This document shows, piece after piece, positions 41,629 through 51,658 of a stretch of 64,000 nt of DNA (position 1 is its first letter; every line of letters starts with the position of its first letter). A program made the translations under genes and the position numbers. This DNA is from Sphingomonas sp. (GTDB lineage: Bacteria; Pseudomonadota; Alphaproteobacteria; Sphingomonadales; Sphingomonadaceae), in the NCBI GenBank assembly GCA_003248865.1, contig QFPK01000010.1:62001-126000 (forward strand). The letters run 5' to 3'. The notes below the pieces were generated by a model, which saw nothing but the letters and a program-made list of their open reading frames with translations, had not been told where the DNA came from and searched no databases.

Positions 41629-44600
41629 TCAGGCAACCAGCCGAAGCGACTGGTTCATCGCCTCGATCCGCGCAGCCGAAACCCCCGCGATTTCCGCGAT
41701 GGCCGCCTCCGCGCCCGCCGGCAGCAGGAAGTCCTGCCCCAGCAGCAGACGTGCCCGCCCGCCGCCCGCCATGGGGATCATGGCCTCCACCGCACTGCGT
41801 CCACCGCGCGGCAGCCAGGCCACCAGCTGCGGCACAAGGTCAGGCCGCGCGTCAGCCCCAAGCTCGATCGTCAGCAGCGCCCGCACCGATTTCACTAGCG
41901 CATTCAGCGGCACGGCATTCTGGATGGTCAGGCGAGGGCTTTCGTCGCCCTCCCGCCATTGCAGCTCCACGTCCAGCAGCAGCGCTTCGCCCGCCGTCAG
42001 CGCGGCGGCCAGCGCTTCCTGCCCCTCCGCGTTGAAGCAGGTCGCCCCCCATTTGCCCGACTGGTCCGTCAGGTCCGCCATCATATAGCGACGGTCCGGC
42101 CCCTTGCCCTGCGGCACCCGCCAGCGGCTGTCCTCCACAAGGCCGGCCATCTTCACCACCTGCCGCGTGCCCGGAGAGGCGCGCTTCGCCAGCGCATCCA
42201 CCGCCGTCACCACATGCATGGCCGCCAGCACCGGCGAATGTGCCTCCACCGGATGGCCGGAGAACCAGAAACCGAACGCCTCCCGCTCTTTCGACAGCCG
42301 CTCGCCCAGCGGCCATGGCGCGGCCTCCGGCAGCAGCACGGCCTCGGCTTCCGCGTCGCCGCCGAACAGCCCGCCCTGCCCCGTCACCCGTTGCTGCGCG
42401 GCACGGGTCGCGGCCGCCATCAGCAGTTCCGCGCCCGCATACACCCGTGTGCGGTCCAGTCCGAAACAGTCGAACGCCCCCGCACTCGCCAGCGCTTCCA
42501 TCTGCCGCCGATTCAATGCGCGCGGATCGATGCGGTTCACGAAATCGTCGAGGCTCCGGAACGGCCCGTTGGCATCGCGCTCGCGCACGATGTCCTCCAT
42601 CGCGCCCTCGCCCACGCCCTTCAGCGCGCCCAGTGCATAGCGCACCGCGATCCGGCCTTCATGGTCCTCACCCGCCGCCTCCGGCGGCAAATCCTCAAGC
42701 GTGAAGTCCGCACCTGAAGCGTTGATGCACGGCCCCAGCAGAGGCACGTCCAGCCGCCGCATGTCGTCCACGAACACCGCCAGCTTGTCGGTCAGATGGA
42801 TGTCGTACGCCATCGATCCGGCATAGAAGGCGGCGGCGTGATGCTGCTTCAGCCAGGCCGTCTGCCAGGCGACCAGCGCATAGGCCGCCGCATGGCTCTT
42901 GTTGAAGCCATAGCCCGCGAACTTGTCGACAAGATTGAAGATGAATTCGGCCCGCTCGCCGTCCACACCATTCTTCACGGCGCCCTCGATGAAACGCGCC
43001 CGCTGCGCATCCATCTCCGCCTTGATCTTCTTGCCCATCGCCCGGCGCAGCAGGTCGGCGTCCCCCAGCGAATAACCCGCCAGCACCTGCGCGATCTGCA
43101 TCACCTGTTCCTGATAGATGATGACGCCGTAGGTCGGCTTCAGGATCGGCTCCAGCATGGGGTGCAGGTAATCCGGCGCCTCCCGGCCCCATTTGCGGGC
43201 GGCGAAGCTCGGGATATTGTCCATCGGGCCCGGCCGGTACAGCGCGCCCAGCGCGATGATGTCCTCGAACAGTGTCGGCTTCACCAGCGCCAGCGCGCGG
43301 CGCATGCCTTCGGATTCGAACTGGAACACCCCCACCGTGTCGCCGCGGGTCATCAGCAGATACACATCCGCATCGTCCCAGGGCAGCGTGTCCAGGTTGA
43401 TCTCAACCCCCCGCCGCGCCAGCAGCTGCCGCGCCCGCTCCAGCACCGACAGCGTTTTCAGTCCCAGGAAGTCGAACTTCACCAGCCCCGCTTCCTCGGC
43501 CCATTTCAGGTCGAACTGAGTCACGGGGAAATCCGATCGCGGATCGCGATACAGCGGCACCAGCTCCGACAGGTTCCTGTCCCCGATCACCACGCCGGCG
43601 GCATGGGTGGAGGAGTGGCGTGGCCGGTTCTCCAGCTGCAGCCCCACGTTGATCAACTGCCGCACCTTGGGGTCCGCGGCCATTTCCTGCTTCAGCTCCG
43701 GCACGCCGTTCAGCGTCCGGTTCAGGTCCCAGGGGTCCGCGGGGTTGGCCGGGATCAGGTTGGAAAGCCGGTTCACCTGCCCATAGGGCAGCTGCATCAC
43801 CCGGCCCACATCCTTCACCACCGCGCGTGCTTTCAGCGTTCCGAAGGTGATGATCTGCGCCACCTGCTCGCGGCCATATTTGCCCTGCACATAGCGGATC
43901 ACTTCTTCCCGCCGCGTTTCGCAGAAGTCGATGTCGAAGTCGGGCATGGACTTGCGCTCGGGGTTCAGGAAGCGCTCGAACAGCAGCCCCAGCGCCAGCG
44001 GATCGAGATCGGTGATCTGCAACGCCCAGGCCACCGCAGACCCCGCGCCCGAACCACGCCCCGGCCCCACCGGAATTCCCTGCGCCTTCGACCATTGGAT
44101 GAAGTCGGCCACGATCAGGAAGTAGCCGGAAAAGCCCATCTGCCCGATGATGCCCAGCTCGAACGCCAGCCGGTCCCAATAGGGCTGCTCGTCCACGCCC
44201 AGCACCGCCAGCCGCCGCCGCAGCCCCTCTTCCGCCAGCCGCACCAGCTCGGCCTTCTCGGCTTCGGCGTCGGGCACCAGCTTGGGCAGCACGGGGTCGC
44301 GCTTTTTCAGGGCGAACGCCGAACGCTTCGCCACATGCTCGGTCATCGCCAGCGCCTCGGGCAGGTCGGCGAAACGTTCCGCCATCTCGGCTGCCTTCGG
44401 CAGATAATGGCGCGGGTTGGAGCGTTTGCGCTCGGCCGATTCCAGATAGGCGCCGTCGGCGATGCACAGCATCACATCATGGGCGGCATGGCCCGAAGGC
44501 TCCAGAAACTGCGCCGGATTGGTGGCGACGATGGGCAGGCCTTCGGCATGCGCCAGCGCCAGCAGCCCCTGCTCGCTGGCCTTCTCCACCGGGTCCCCGG

Positions 44601-45111
44601 TGCGGGAAATTTCCACGAACAGCCGGTCCCCGAACAGCTGTTTCAGCCGCCGCGCCAGCGCATCGGCCTCGTCCGCCTGCCCCTCCGCCAGCAGCTTCGC
44701 CAGCGCGCCGTCCGGCCCGCCCGTCAGCGCCAGCAACCCTTCGCTGCGCCCTGCCAGCCGCTCCAGCCCACCCTCGCCTTCCATATGCGTGGCAGAGACC
44801 AGCTGCAGCAGATTGGCCCAGCCGGTGCCGTTCTGCGCATAGAGCACCAGATGATCGACAGGCGGCCGGGCCCCCGGCCGCAGCGTGCCGGGGGGCATAT
44901 CCCGCACGATGGGCAGCAAGGTGCCGATGATCGGCTGCACGCCTTCGTCCATGCAGGCCTTGGAAAAGGCCATGGCGGCAAACAGCGCCCCGCGATCCGC
45001 CAGCCCGATGGCCGGAAACCCGCGCTTGGCCGCTTCCTTTGCCAGCGCCTTCACCTCGATGGTGGACTCCAGCATCGAAAAGCATGTCTGCACACGAAGG
45101 GGGATGAACAT
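41629..45111 (-). CDS. dnaE: DNA polymerase III alpha subunit
   Basis: DnaE is the replicative polymerase subunit. The 1160-residue product has an N-terminal PHP domain (1-210), the palm with catalytic aspartates in PDFDIDFCE near residues 388-396, GPGRGSGAGSAVAWAL just before it, fingers, then a helix-hairpin-helix region (KGVGEGAMEDIV near 820) and an OB fold in the C-terminal part. The PHP domain reads RVQTCFSMLES and GLADRGALF where metal-binding forms have His, so it is very probably inactive, as in other DnaE1 proteins that rely on a separate proofreader. It is preceded by lolD, 63 bases upstream. Confidence 0.96.
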   Translation of the reverse strand: MFIPLRVQTCFSMLESTIEVKALAKEAAKRGFPAIGLADRGALFAAMAFSKACMDEGVQPIIGTLLPIVRDMPPGTLRPGARPPVDHLVLYAQNGTGWANLLQLVSATHMEGEGGLERLAGRSEGLLALTGGPDGALAKLLAEGQADEADALARRLKQLFGDRLFVEISRTGDPVEKASEQGLLALAHAEGLPIVATNPAQFLEPSGHAAHDVMLCIADGAYLESAERKRSNPRHYLPKAAEMAERFADLPEALAMTEHVAKRSAFALKKRDPVLPKLVPDAEAEKAELVRLAEEGLRRRLAVLGVDEQPYWDRLAFELGIIGQMGFSGYFLIVADFIQWSKAQGIPVGPGRGSGAGSAVAWALQITDLDPLALGLLFERFLNPERKSMPDFDIDFCETRREEVIRYVQGKYGREQVAQIITFGTLKARAVVKDVGRVMQLPYGQVNRLSNLIPANPADPWDLNRTLNGVPELKQEMAADPKVRQLINVGLQLENRPRHSSTHAAGVVIGDRNLSELVPLYRDPRSDFPVTQFDLKWAEEAGLVKFDFLGLKTLSVLERARQLLARRGVEINLDTLPWDDADVYLLMTRGDTVGVFQFESEGMRRALALVKPTLFEDIIALGALYRPGPMDNIPSFAARKWGREAPDYLHPMLEPILKPTYGVIIYQEQVMQIAQVLAGYSLGDADLLRRAMGKKIKAEMDAQRARFIEGAVKNGVDGERAEFIFNLVDKFAGYGFNKSHAAAYALVAWQTAWLKQHHAAAFYAGSMAYDIHLTDKLAVFVDDMRRLDVPLLGPCINASGADFTLEDLPPEAAGEDHEGRIAVRYALGALKGVGEGAMEDIVRERDANGPFRSLDDFVNRIDPRALNRRQMEALASAGAFDCFGLDRTRVYAGAELLMAAATRAAQQRVTGQGGLFGGDAEAEAVLLPEAAPWPLGERLSKEREAFGFWFSGHPVEAHSPVLAAMHVVTAVDALAKRASPGTRQVVKMAGLVEDSRWRVPQGKGPDRRYMMADLTDQSGKWGATCFNAEGQEALAAALTAGEALLLDVELQWREGDESPRLTIQNAVPLNALVKSVRALLTIELGADARPDLVPQLVAWLPRGGRSAVEAMIPMAGGGRARLLLGQDFLLPAGAEAAIAEIAGVSAARIEAMNQSLRLVA

Positions 45112-45174
45112 ACCGAACCTTGATCCCGCTAGCGCCCGATCTCAAGCGCCGCCGGCAACATAGCTGGGGACAAA

Positions 45175-45855
45175 TCAGCCCTGAACAAGCTTCCCATGCT
45201 CCAGCCGCACAACCCGGTCCATCCGCGCGGCGAGCGCCCGGTTGTGCGTCGCCACCAGCGCGGCGGACCCCTGCTCGCGCACCAGCCGCAAAAACTCGTC
45301 CAGTACCCGCGCGGCGGTTTCCTCGTCCAGATTGCCGGTGGGTTCATCCGCCAGCACCAGCACCGGGCGGTTCGCCAGCGCGCGCGCCACCGCCACCCGC
45401 TGCTGCTCCCCGCCGGACAGCTGCGCCGGCCGATGATGCAGCCGTGCGCCCAGCCCCAGGCCGGTCAGCAACTCGCTCGCGCGGTGCCCGGCCGCGGCCT
45501 TGTCCACGCCCTTCACCAGTTGCGGCATCACCACATTCTCTTCCGCCGAGAAGTCCGGCAGCAGATGGTGGAACTGATACACGAAGCCAAGCTTGTCGCG
45601 CCGAAGCGCGGTGCGCGCGGCGTCCGACAGATCGGCGGCCTCGGTGCCGTCGATCACGATGCGCCCGCCGAAACCGCCTTCCAGCAGCCCGGCCGCCTGC
45701 AGCAGCGTGGACTTGCCCGACCCCGATGGCCCCAGCAGCGCCACGATCTCACCCTTGGCCAGCCGCAGCTCCACGCCGCGCAGCACTTCGATCGTCACCC
45801 CGCCCTGCACAAAGTTCCGGGTCAGGCCGATCAGTTGCAGGGCTGCCTCACTCAT
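45175..45855 (-). CDS. lolD: Lipoprotein-releasing ABC transporter, ATPase LolD
   Basis: LolD powers release of outer-membrane lipoproteins from the inner membrane. The 226-residue ABC protein has Walker [11 protein letters not shown]-loop [16 protein letters not shown], signature [15 protein letters not shown] and Walker [14 protein letters not shown]. The HHLLPDF stretch is typical of the MacB/LolD group. It overlaps lolC by eight bases. Confidence 0.94.
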   Translation of the reverse strand: MSEAALQLIGLTRNFVQGGVTIEVLRGVELRLAKGEIVALLGPSGSGKSTLLQAAGLLEGGFGGRIVIDGTEAADLSDAARTALRRDKLGFVYQFHHLLPDFSAEENVVMPQLVKGVDKAAAGHRASELLTGLGLGARLHHRPAQLSGGEQQRVAVARALANRPVLVLADEPTGNLDEETAARVLDEFLRLVREQGSAALVATHNRALAARMDRVVRLEHGKLVQG

Positions 45856-47095
45856 AGCGCAGCACCGTCACCGGGTCTGTGCTCGCCGCCTTCCATGCCG
45901 GATACAGCGTGGCAAGGAAGCTCAGCAGCAGCGCCAGCCCCACGATCCCGATCACCTCGGCCGGATCGGTCTTGGCCGGCAGTTCCGTCAGATAGCGCAC
46001 GGATGGATCCCACAGATTCGATCCGGTGACTCGCGAAACCCCCATCACGATCCCGTGCCGGAAATACAGCACCAGAAAACCAAGCCCCACGCCCAGCAAC
46101 ACGCCCAGCCCACCGATCGCAGTTCCCACCGTCATGAACACCCGCATCAGCGCCGCCCGGCTCGCGCCCATGGTGCGCAGAATGGCGATGTCGCGCGTCT
46201 TCGCCCGCACCAGCATGATGAGAGACGAGAGGATGTTGAACACCGCGACCAGAATGATGATCGAAAGCACCCAGAACATCACCACCTGCTCCACCACCAG
46301 CGCCTCGAACAGTGCGGAGTTCAGCTGCCGCCAGTCGGACACCAGCGCGGAAAGCCCGATCTTGTCGGCCAACGGGCGAACATATTGCTCCACCTTGTCG
46401 GGGTTCAGCGTGGTCATCATCACCATGCCTACCTCGTCGCCCATGTCGAACAGGGTCTGCGCCTCGCCCATCGGCATCACCACAAAGGCCTTGTCGAAAT
46501 CATAGATGCCGATCTCGAAGATGGCGCCCACCTCATAGGAGACGATCCGCGGTACCGTGCCGAACGGCGTGGTGGTGCCTTGCGGAGAGATCAGCGCGAT
46601 CTCGTCGCCCACCTTCAGCCCCAGATTCTGCGCGAGGCCCGACCCGATGGCGACGACACGCTCGCCTTCCTTCAGCCGCTTGATGTCGCCCTGCTTCACG
46701 GTTTTCGCGAGCACATCCGTCTTCAGAATGTCCTCCACCGTCATGCCGCGCACCAGCACGCCTTCCACCCGGCCATGGGCTGATCCCATCAGCGGCTGCT
46801 CGATCAGCGGGATGGCGGTGACGATGCCCGGCGTCTTCTTCGCCTCGTCGATCACCCGACGCCAGTCCGGCAACCGGCCACCATAGCCCTGCGCCACGGC
46901 ATGGCCGTTCAGCCCCTGGAAGCGATCGAACAGCTCCGCTCGGAAGCCGTTCATCACGCTCATCACGGCAATCAGCGCGGCGACACCCAGCGCGACTGCC
47001 ACCAGCGAAATGCCGGCCACCAGCACGATGAAACGCTCGCCCTGCCCCGGCAGCAGATAGCGCCGGGCGATCATGCGCTCGTAGGCGGTGATCAC
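45848..47095 (-). CDS. lolC: Lipoprotein-releasing ABC transporter permease LolC/LolE
   Basis: This is the permease of the Lol release system. The 415-residue product has a first membrane segment ([31 protein letters not shown]), a periplasmic domain (about 50-260) and three C-terminal segments, with [13 protein letters not shown] as the coupling region to LolD. Only one permease gene is present, as in many alphaproteobacteria, so it may work as a homodimer. I chose GTG 47095, one base after the proS stop, because [13 protein letters not shown] aligns with family N-termini; ATG 47074 is the alternative. Outer-membrane lipoprotein clients include BamD (60605-61474). Confidence 0.93.
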   Translation of the reverse strand: MITAYERMIARRYLLPGQGERFIVLVAGISLVAVALGVAALIAVMSVMNGFRAELFDRFQGLNGHAVAQGYGGRLPDWRRVIDEAKKTPGIVTAIPLIEQPLMGSAHGRVEGVLVRGMTVEDILKTDVLAKTVKQGDIKRLKEGERVVAIGSGLAQNLGLKVGDEIALISPQGTTTPFGTVPRIVSYEVGAIFEIGIYDFDKAFVVMPMGEAQTLFDMGDEVGMVMMTTLNPDKVEQYVRPLADKIGLSALVSDWRQLNSALFEALVVEQVVMFWVLSIIILVAVFNILSSLIMLVRAKTRDIAILRTMGASRAALMRVFMTVGTAIGGLGVLLGVGLGFLVLYFRHGIVMGVSRVTGSNLWDPSVRYLTELPAKTDPAEVIGIVGLALLLSFLATLYPAWKAASTDPVTVLRYE

Positions 47096-47096
47096 G

Positions 47097-48383
47097 TCAG
47101 GCCAGCTTCGCCAGCACGCTCTCCACAGAGACTTCATGCTTCTCGCCCGTCGCCCGACGCTTCAGCTCGACGGTGCCCGCCGCCACGCCCTTGGGGCCGA
47201 TTGTCACCTGCCAGGGCAGGCCGATCAGGTCCATGGTCGCGAACTTCTCGCCGCCGCGCGCATCGCGGTCGTCATGCAGCACTGAAAGCCCGGCGGCTTC
47301 CAGCTTCGCCTGCAGCGCATGGGCCGCAGCCGAACAGGCGGCGTCATCGACGCGCAGGTTGATCAGCCCCACATCGAACGGTGCCACCGAATCGGGCCAG
47401 ATGATCCCGGCCGAATCATGGTTCGCCTCAATGAGCGCGCCCATCAGCCGCGACACGCCCACGCCATAGCTGCCCATCAGCGGGTTCACGAGGCTGCCGT
47501 CCTTCGCCTGAACCTGCATGCCCATGGCCTTGGAATATTTGGTGCCGAAGAAGAAGATATGCCCCACTTCGATGCCGCGCCGCTTGGCCAGCCGCTCCGG
47601 CGGGACGGGGCAGTTCGTCACCTTCTCATGCTCCTCGGCCTCCATCGCATAGAGACCGCGCAGCTTCGCGGGCGCATCCGGGTCGGCCAGGTCCACCTCG
47701 TCCAGCGCCGAGTCGTAGAACACTTCGCTCTCGCCGGTGTCGGCCAGGATGTGGAATTCGTGGGAGAGGTCGCCGCCAATGGGGCCGGTCGGCGCGCGCA
47801 CCGGAACGGCGCGCAAGCCAAGCGCCGCGAAGGTGCGCAGATAGGCGGTGAACTGCGCATCATAGCTGGCGCGACCGCCCTCTTCGTCCATGTCGAAGCT
47901 GTAGGCGTCCTTCATCAGGAACTCGCGCCCGCGCATCACGCCGAAGCGCGGGCGCACCTCGTCGCGGAACTTCCACTGGACATGATAGAGCGTGCGCGGC
48001 AGGTCGCGGTAGCTCTTCACGCAATCCCGGAAAATCGCGGTGATCATCTCCTCGTTGGTGGGGCCATACAGCATCTCGCGCCCGCCGCGATCCTGAAAGC
48101 GAAGCATTTCAGGGCCATAGGCATCATAGCGCCCGGATTGCCGCCACAGATCGGCCGACTGGATCGTCGGCATCAACAGCTCGATGGCCCCCGCGCGGTT
48201 CTGCTCGCGCCGCACGATGTCGGCGATCCTGTCCAGCACGCGCAGCCCCAGCGGCAGCCAGGCATAGATGCCGGCTGCGGTCTGGCGGATCAGCCCGGCC
48301 CGCAGCATCAACTGGTGCGAAACGATCTGCGCGTCGGCAGGCGTTTCCTTCATGACGGGCAGCAGATAGCGCGAAAGCAGCAT
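47097..48383 (-). CDS. proS: Prolyl-tRNA synthetase, short alphaproteobacterial type
   Basis: This class II synthetase charges tRNA-Pro. The 428-residue enzyme has motif 2 with the [25 protein letters not shown] stretch, [23 protein letters not shown] upstream of it, and [20 protein letters not shown] as motif 3, then an anticodon-binding domain. It lacks the editing insertion found in the enteric enzyme of about 570 residues, which is normal for this group. I start at ATG 48383 ([15 protein letters not shown]), preceded by AGAGG. It leads the proS-lolC-lolD-dnaE string. Confidence 0.95.
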   Translation of the reverse strand: MLLSRYLLPVMKETPADAQIVSHQLMLRAGLIRQTAAGIYAWLPLGLRVLDRIADIVRREQNRAGAIELLMPTIQSADLWRQSGRYDAYGPEMLRFQDRGGREMLYGPTNEEMITAIFRDCVKSYRDLPRTLYHVQWKFRDEVRPRFGVMRGREFLMKDAYSFDMDEEGGRASYDAQFTAYLRTFAALGLRAVPVRAPTGPIGGDLSHEFHILADTGESEVFYDSALDEVDLADPDAPAKLRGLYAMEAEEHEKVTNCPVPPERLAKRRGIEVGHIFFFGTKYSKAMGMQVQAKDGSLVNPLMGSYGVGVSRLMGALIEANHDSAGIIWPDSVAPFDVGLINLRVDDAACSAAAHALQAKLEAAGLSVLHDDRDARGGEKFATMDLIGLPWQVTIGPKGVAAGTVELKRRATGEKHEVSVESVLAKLA

Positions 48384-48569
48384 GGAACCTCTAAACATCA
48401 CGGGCCGCAACCGGCCGGAACAGGTGCGCTGCCCTAGCCCATGCTGTGGCGCAGCCGCAACAGCGCTTCACCGAATTCGAATCCCATGTTCCAGTTTGAT
48501 GACAGCCACGCACCCAGCGCCTAACCTGCTTTCACCAAGGACGGCAGCGCCGGCCAGGGTTCGGGAACC

Positions 48570-48680
48570 GGCCCGGAACGTCTCGCCTCCCATCAAGAGG
48601 CAGGCAGCGTTCCACACAAAGGGCCATCAGGGGTTAGTTGGAATGGGGGCCGCCCGGCGCAAGCCGGGCGGCCCCTTTCC
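48570..48680 (+). ncRNA. Candidate structured small RNA or transcribed leader
   Basis: On the plus strand three nested stems are visible: GGCCC/GGGCC (48570-48574 with 48621-48625), GGAACG/CGTTCC (48575-48580 with 48608-48613), and GCCTC/GAGGC (48585-48589 with 48597-48601). A single-stranded stretch ATCAGGGGTTAGTTGGAAT leads to a 13-bp terminator. A smaller GGTT/AACC hairpin lies just upstream (about 48558-48568). This could be a stand-alone sRNA or a leader with a terminator for the exported gene at 48823. I know no riboswitch class that matches. Evidence is only secondary structure. Confidence 0.35.
48646..48675 (+). terminator. Strong GC hairpin with GCAA tetraloop
   Basis: A perfect 13-bp stem (GGGGCCGCCCGGC with its complement) closes a GCAA loop and is followed by TTTCCATTT on the plus strand. 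No annotated plus-strand gene ends just upstream, so it must serve an unannotated transcript or act as an attenuator. Confidence 0.65.
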
Positions 48681-48822
48681 ATTTGCGGCTTGCCCGGCAG
48701 ACGGCGCAGCCCACACCCGAAAATTCTTCATCTTCACAGCCATGACATCCTTCGTCATTAATCATGACAGGACAGGCGCCGTTCAAAGGGGCTCGGCTGC
48801 CGTCCAGCAGGGGGTCTTGTGG

Positions 48823-49461
48823 ATGCGTTCTTGCGCAAAATTGTTGGTATCACTGGCACTGGCCGGCGTCGTAGCTGGGCCTGTGTCCGCGACCTGCTGG
48901 GAAGCGGATGAATATGAAGCCGCCCGCATGCGCGACCTGCAGACTGTGCTGATGGTCAGCGCGCTGAAATGCGGCCATTCCGATGCCACCATGCCCGGCG
49001 CCTACAACAGCTGGGTGCGCCGCGCGAAAGACAAGCTGGTGGCGGGCGAACAGAAGCTGCTCGCCCATTTCGTGCGGGAGGGCGACCGGGCGAAGTATGA
49101 CAAGTTCACCACCGCGCTCGCCAACCGCTATTCGCAATATGCCGAGGATCCGAAATTCTGCGCCCGCGCCAAGCTGCTGCTGGAGGCAGACGAACGCTCC
49201 AACGGGGTTCTGGAGGAAGTGGCGCTGCTGTTGAACTCAAGGCCGAACGGGGTCGAGGAGATGTGCCCGCCCAAGCGCCCCACCGGCTCGCAGATCATCG
49301 TCTCGCCCTTCGATCCACTTCCGGATCCCAACAGGCCGCCGGAAAACAGCATCGCCGCCGCGCCGGAGGCCGGAGCAGCGGCAGTTCCAGCCGCCCAGCC
49401 GCCCGTGCCTGAAGCAGACGCCCTTAAACCAGACGAGACTGCTTCAACGCCGCCTCAATGA
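48823..49461 (+). CDS. Uncharacterised exported protein
   Basis: The 212-residue product has a signal peptide ([23 protein letters not shown]) and then a helical domain with three cysteines ([54 protein letters not shown]), followed by an acidic Pro/Ala-rich tail. The pattern WxxDExxxARxxxLQTxLMVxALKC is one I associate with conserved hypothetical proteins of sphingomonads, without known role. ATG 48823 gives the clean signal peptide; ATG 48742 would add 27 residues. Its 3' end overlaps the convergent pyrG by 38 bases. Confidence 0.78.
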   Translation: MRSCAKLLVSLALAGVVAGPVSATCWEADEYEAARMRDLQTVLMVSALKCGHSDATMPGAYNSWVRRAKDKLVAGEQKLLAHFVREGDRAKYDKFTTALANRYSQYAEDPKFCARAKLLLEADERSNGVLEEVALLLNSRPNGVEEMCPPKRPTGSQIIVSPFDPLPDPNRPPENSIAAAPEAGAAAVPAAQPPVPEADALKPDETASTPPQ

Positions 49462-51058
49462 AGCTGGCGAACAGCGGGTGCGGTTCGAACGGCTTGGATT
49501 TCAGCTCGGGATGGAACTGCACGCCGACGAACCAGGGATGATCCGGCCGCTCCACGATTTCCGGCAGCCGCCCATCGGGTGACATGCCCGTGAAGGACAA
49601 CCCCGTCGCTTCCAGCCGCTCGCGATAGGCGGTGTTCACTTCATAGCGGTGGCGGTGCCGTTCCGAGATATCGGTTTCGCCATAGATGGCTGCGGCATGG
49701 CTGTTGCCCGACAGCTGCGCGGGATAGGCGCCCAGCCGCATGGTGCCGCCCAGGTCGCCGCCCGCCTGCCGCTGCTGGATGCCCTCTTCCGACATCCATT
49801 CGGTGATCATGCCCACGATGGGCTCGGCGGTGGCCCCGAATTCGGTGGAGGAGGCATCGTCAATTCCGGCCAGGTTCCGCGCCGCTTCCACGCACGCCAT
49901 CTGCATGCCGAAGCAGATGCCCAGATAGGGCACATTGCGTTCCCGCGCGAAGCGGATTGCCGCGATCTTGCCTTCAGCGCCGCGCTCCCCGAAGGCGCCC
50001 GGCACCAGAATCGCGTGCATCGGCTCCAGCCGGGCCGCGATCTCGCTGTCGTCCTGCTCGAACAGCTCGGCGTCGATCCACTGGATGTTCACCTTGGCGC
50101 GGTTGGCGATGCCACCATGCACCAGCGCCTCGTTCAGCGACTTATAGGCATCGGGCAGGCCCACATATTTGCCCACCACGCCCACGGTCACATCGCCTTC
50201 CGGGTTCTGCAGCCGGTCCACGATGTCGGTCCAGCGCGACAGGTCCGGCTCGCGCCCCGGCGGCAGGCCGAAGGCGTGGATCACCTGCGCATCCAGCCCC
50301 TCATGATGATATTGCAGCGGCACGGCATAGATGGATTTCGCATCCAGCGCCGGAATCACCGCTTCCTTCGGCACGTTGCAGAACAGCGCGATCTTGGCGC
50401 GCTCGCTCTCGGGCAGCGGCTTCTCGCAGCGGCACACCAGCACATCGGGCTGCACCCCCAGCGCCGCCAGTTCGCGCACGCTGTGCTGGGTGGGCTTGGT
50501 CTTCAGCTCTCCGGCCGCCGCGATATAAGGCACCAGCGTCACATGGACGGAAATGCTCATGCCCCGGCCCAGATCGTTCTTCAGCTGGCGGATCGCCTCG
50601 ATGAAGGGCAGCGATTCGATGTCGCCCACAGTGCCGCCAATCTCGCACAGCACGAAATCCACATCGTCGGTGTCGGCGGTGGCGAACGCCTTGATGGCAT
50701 CCGTCACATGCGGGATCACCTGCACGGTGGCGCCCAGATAATCGCCGCGCCGTTCCCGCGTGATGATCTGCTGGTAGATCCGGCCGGAGGTGATGTTGTC
50801 CGACTTCCGAGAGGACACCCCGGTGAACCGCTCATAATGGCCGAGGTCCAGGTCGGTCTCCGCCCCGTCGTCGGTCACATAGACCTCGCCGTGCTGGTAG
50901 GGGCTCATGGTGCCCGGATCGACGTTCAGATAGGGATCGAACTTGCGGATCCGCACCCGATAGCCGCGCGCCTGCAACAGCGCGCCCAGAGAGGCGGCCA
51001 TCAGGCCCTTGCCAAGGGAGGAGACCACGCCGCCGGTGATGAAGATGAACCGCGCCAT
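49424..51058 (-). CDS. pyrG: CTP synthase
   Basis: PyrG aminates UTP to CTP with glutamine and ATP. The 544-residue enzyme has the synthetase half ([67 protein letters not shown]) and a class I glutaminase half with the catalytic Cys in [11 protein letters not shown] and His/Glu in [12 protein letters not shown]. The length is standard. It follows secG by 74 bases and overlaps the exported protein gene tail to tail. Confidence 0.97.
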   Translation of the reverse strand: MARFIFITGGVVSSLGKGLMAASLGALLQARGYRVRIRKFDPYLNVDPGTMSPYQHGEVYVTDDGAETDLDLGHYERFTGVSSRKSDNITSGRIYQQIITRERRGDYLGATVQVIPHVTDAIKAFATADTDDVDFVLCEIGGTVGDIESLPFIEAIRQLKNDLGRGMSISVHVTLVPYIAAAGELKTKPTQHSVRELAALGVQPDVLVCRCEKPLPESERAKIALFCNVPKEAVIPALDAKSIYAVPLQYHHEGLDAQVIHAFGLPPGREPDLSRWTDIVDRLQNPEGDVTVGVVGKYVGLPDAYKSLNEALVHGGIANRAKVNIQWIDAELFEQDDSEIAARLEPMHAILVPGAFGERGAEGKIAAIRFARERNVPYLGICFGMQMACVEAARNLAGIDDASSTEFGATAEPIVGMITEWMSEEGIQQRQAGGDLGGTMRLGAYPAQLSGNSHAAAIYGETDISERHRHRYEVNTAYRERLEATGLSFTGMSPDGRLPEIVERPDHPWFVGVQFHPELKSKPFEPHPLFASFIEAALKQSRLV

Positions 51059-51132
51059 GGGAGAAAATGCCTAGCCTCTGCCATCCCGGCTGTCACGCCG
51101 GGATAGCGGTTTTCAACAGAATATTGGAACCG

Positions 51133-51555
51133 TCAGTTCTGGACGGGTGGCGCGTCAGCCGGCGCCGGGGCCGGAGCCGCAGGCGCACCCGAACCGGAAG
51201 GCGCCGTCGCGCCGGGTGCCGCCGGCAGTGCGCCGGGCGCGGGCAGCGTGGCGGGCGCGATCGGCGCGCCCAGCGGCCCCACCGGCGCCGCTTCACGGGC
51301 CAGCGTGGTGTCGATCGTCTGCGGGCGGTTGCTGTGCCCGGCCAGCCAGGCCAGCCCCAGCGACGAGACGATGAACAGGGTGGCAAGAATCGCGGTGGTG
51401 CGCGTCAGCAGGTCCGCCGCGCCCCGGGCAGAGACCAGTCCGCCGGCATTGCCGCCGCCAGTCAGCCCGCCGCCTTCCGATTTCTGCAGCAGGATCACGG
51501 CCACCAGCGCAAGCGCCAGCAGGGCATGCACGACAAGAAGGAAGGTCATCAGCAC
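51133..51555 (-). CDS. secG: Preprotein translocase subunit SecG
   Basis: SecG is a two-pass inner-membrane protein that assists SecYEG. The 140-residue product has TM1 (FLLVVHALLALALVAVILLQ), the cytoplasmic loop KSEGGGLTGGGNAGGLVSARGAADLLTR typical of the family, TM2 (AILATLFIVSSLGLAWLAG) and a long Ala/Pro-rich tail that is common in alphaproteobacteria. tpiA, often just upstream in relatives, is not here. A GC hairpin (51587-51610, CGGCCGCG/CGCGGCCG) lies upstream, between it and the acyl-CoA dehydrogenase gene. Confidence 0.94.
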   Translation of the reverse strand: MLMTFLLVVHALLALALVAVILLQKSEGGGLTGGGNAGGLVSARGAADLLTRTTAILATLFIVSSLGLAWLAGHSNRPQTIDTTLAREAAPVGPLGAPIAPATLPAPGALPAAPGATAPSGSGAPAAPAPAPADAPPVQN

Positions 51556-51586
51556 GTAGGATGCACTCGCAATTCAGATATGGGAA

Positions 51587-51652
51587 CGGCCGCGACATAA
51601 GACGCGGCCGTCCGAAACGCAAGGAAGGGGGGCGGAAACACCACCCCGCCCC
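51587..51652 (-). terminator. Tandem GC hairpins after the acyl-CoA dehydrogenase gene
   Basis: Reading on the minus strand from the dehydrogenase stop, a 7-bp stem (GGGGCGG/CCGCCCC, 51629-51652) followed by CTTCCTT, and then an 8-bp stem (CGGCCGCG/CGCGGCCG, 51587-51610), lie before secG. Either could end the dehydrogenase transcript. T-runs are weak. Confidence 0.5.
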
Positions 51653-51658
51653 TCAACC

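Larger units (their letters stand above)
48384..48822. other. 439-bp divergent gap with a structured-RNA candidate
   Basis: The gap lies between the divergent proS and the exported protein gene. Its left part must hold the proS promoter. The centre holds the nested stems and the strong terminator listed separately (48570-48680). The right part, 48690-48822, has an AT-richer patch (CATTAATCATGACAGG near 48757-48772) that could hold the promoter of the next gene. No conserved coding frame is visible, though an ATG at 48742 is in frame with that gene. Confidence 0.45.

Noticed and set aside
41629..42260. Possible active PHP exonuclease in DnaE
   Set aside because: The PHP domain lies at the other end of the gene (near 45111) and lacks the metal-binding histidines, so there is no reason to call it active.
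42796..45123. 775-codon open frame on the plus strand
   Set aside because: It is antisense to dnaE. Arg/His/Gln-rich composition and absence of motifs mark it as a shadow.
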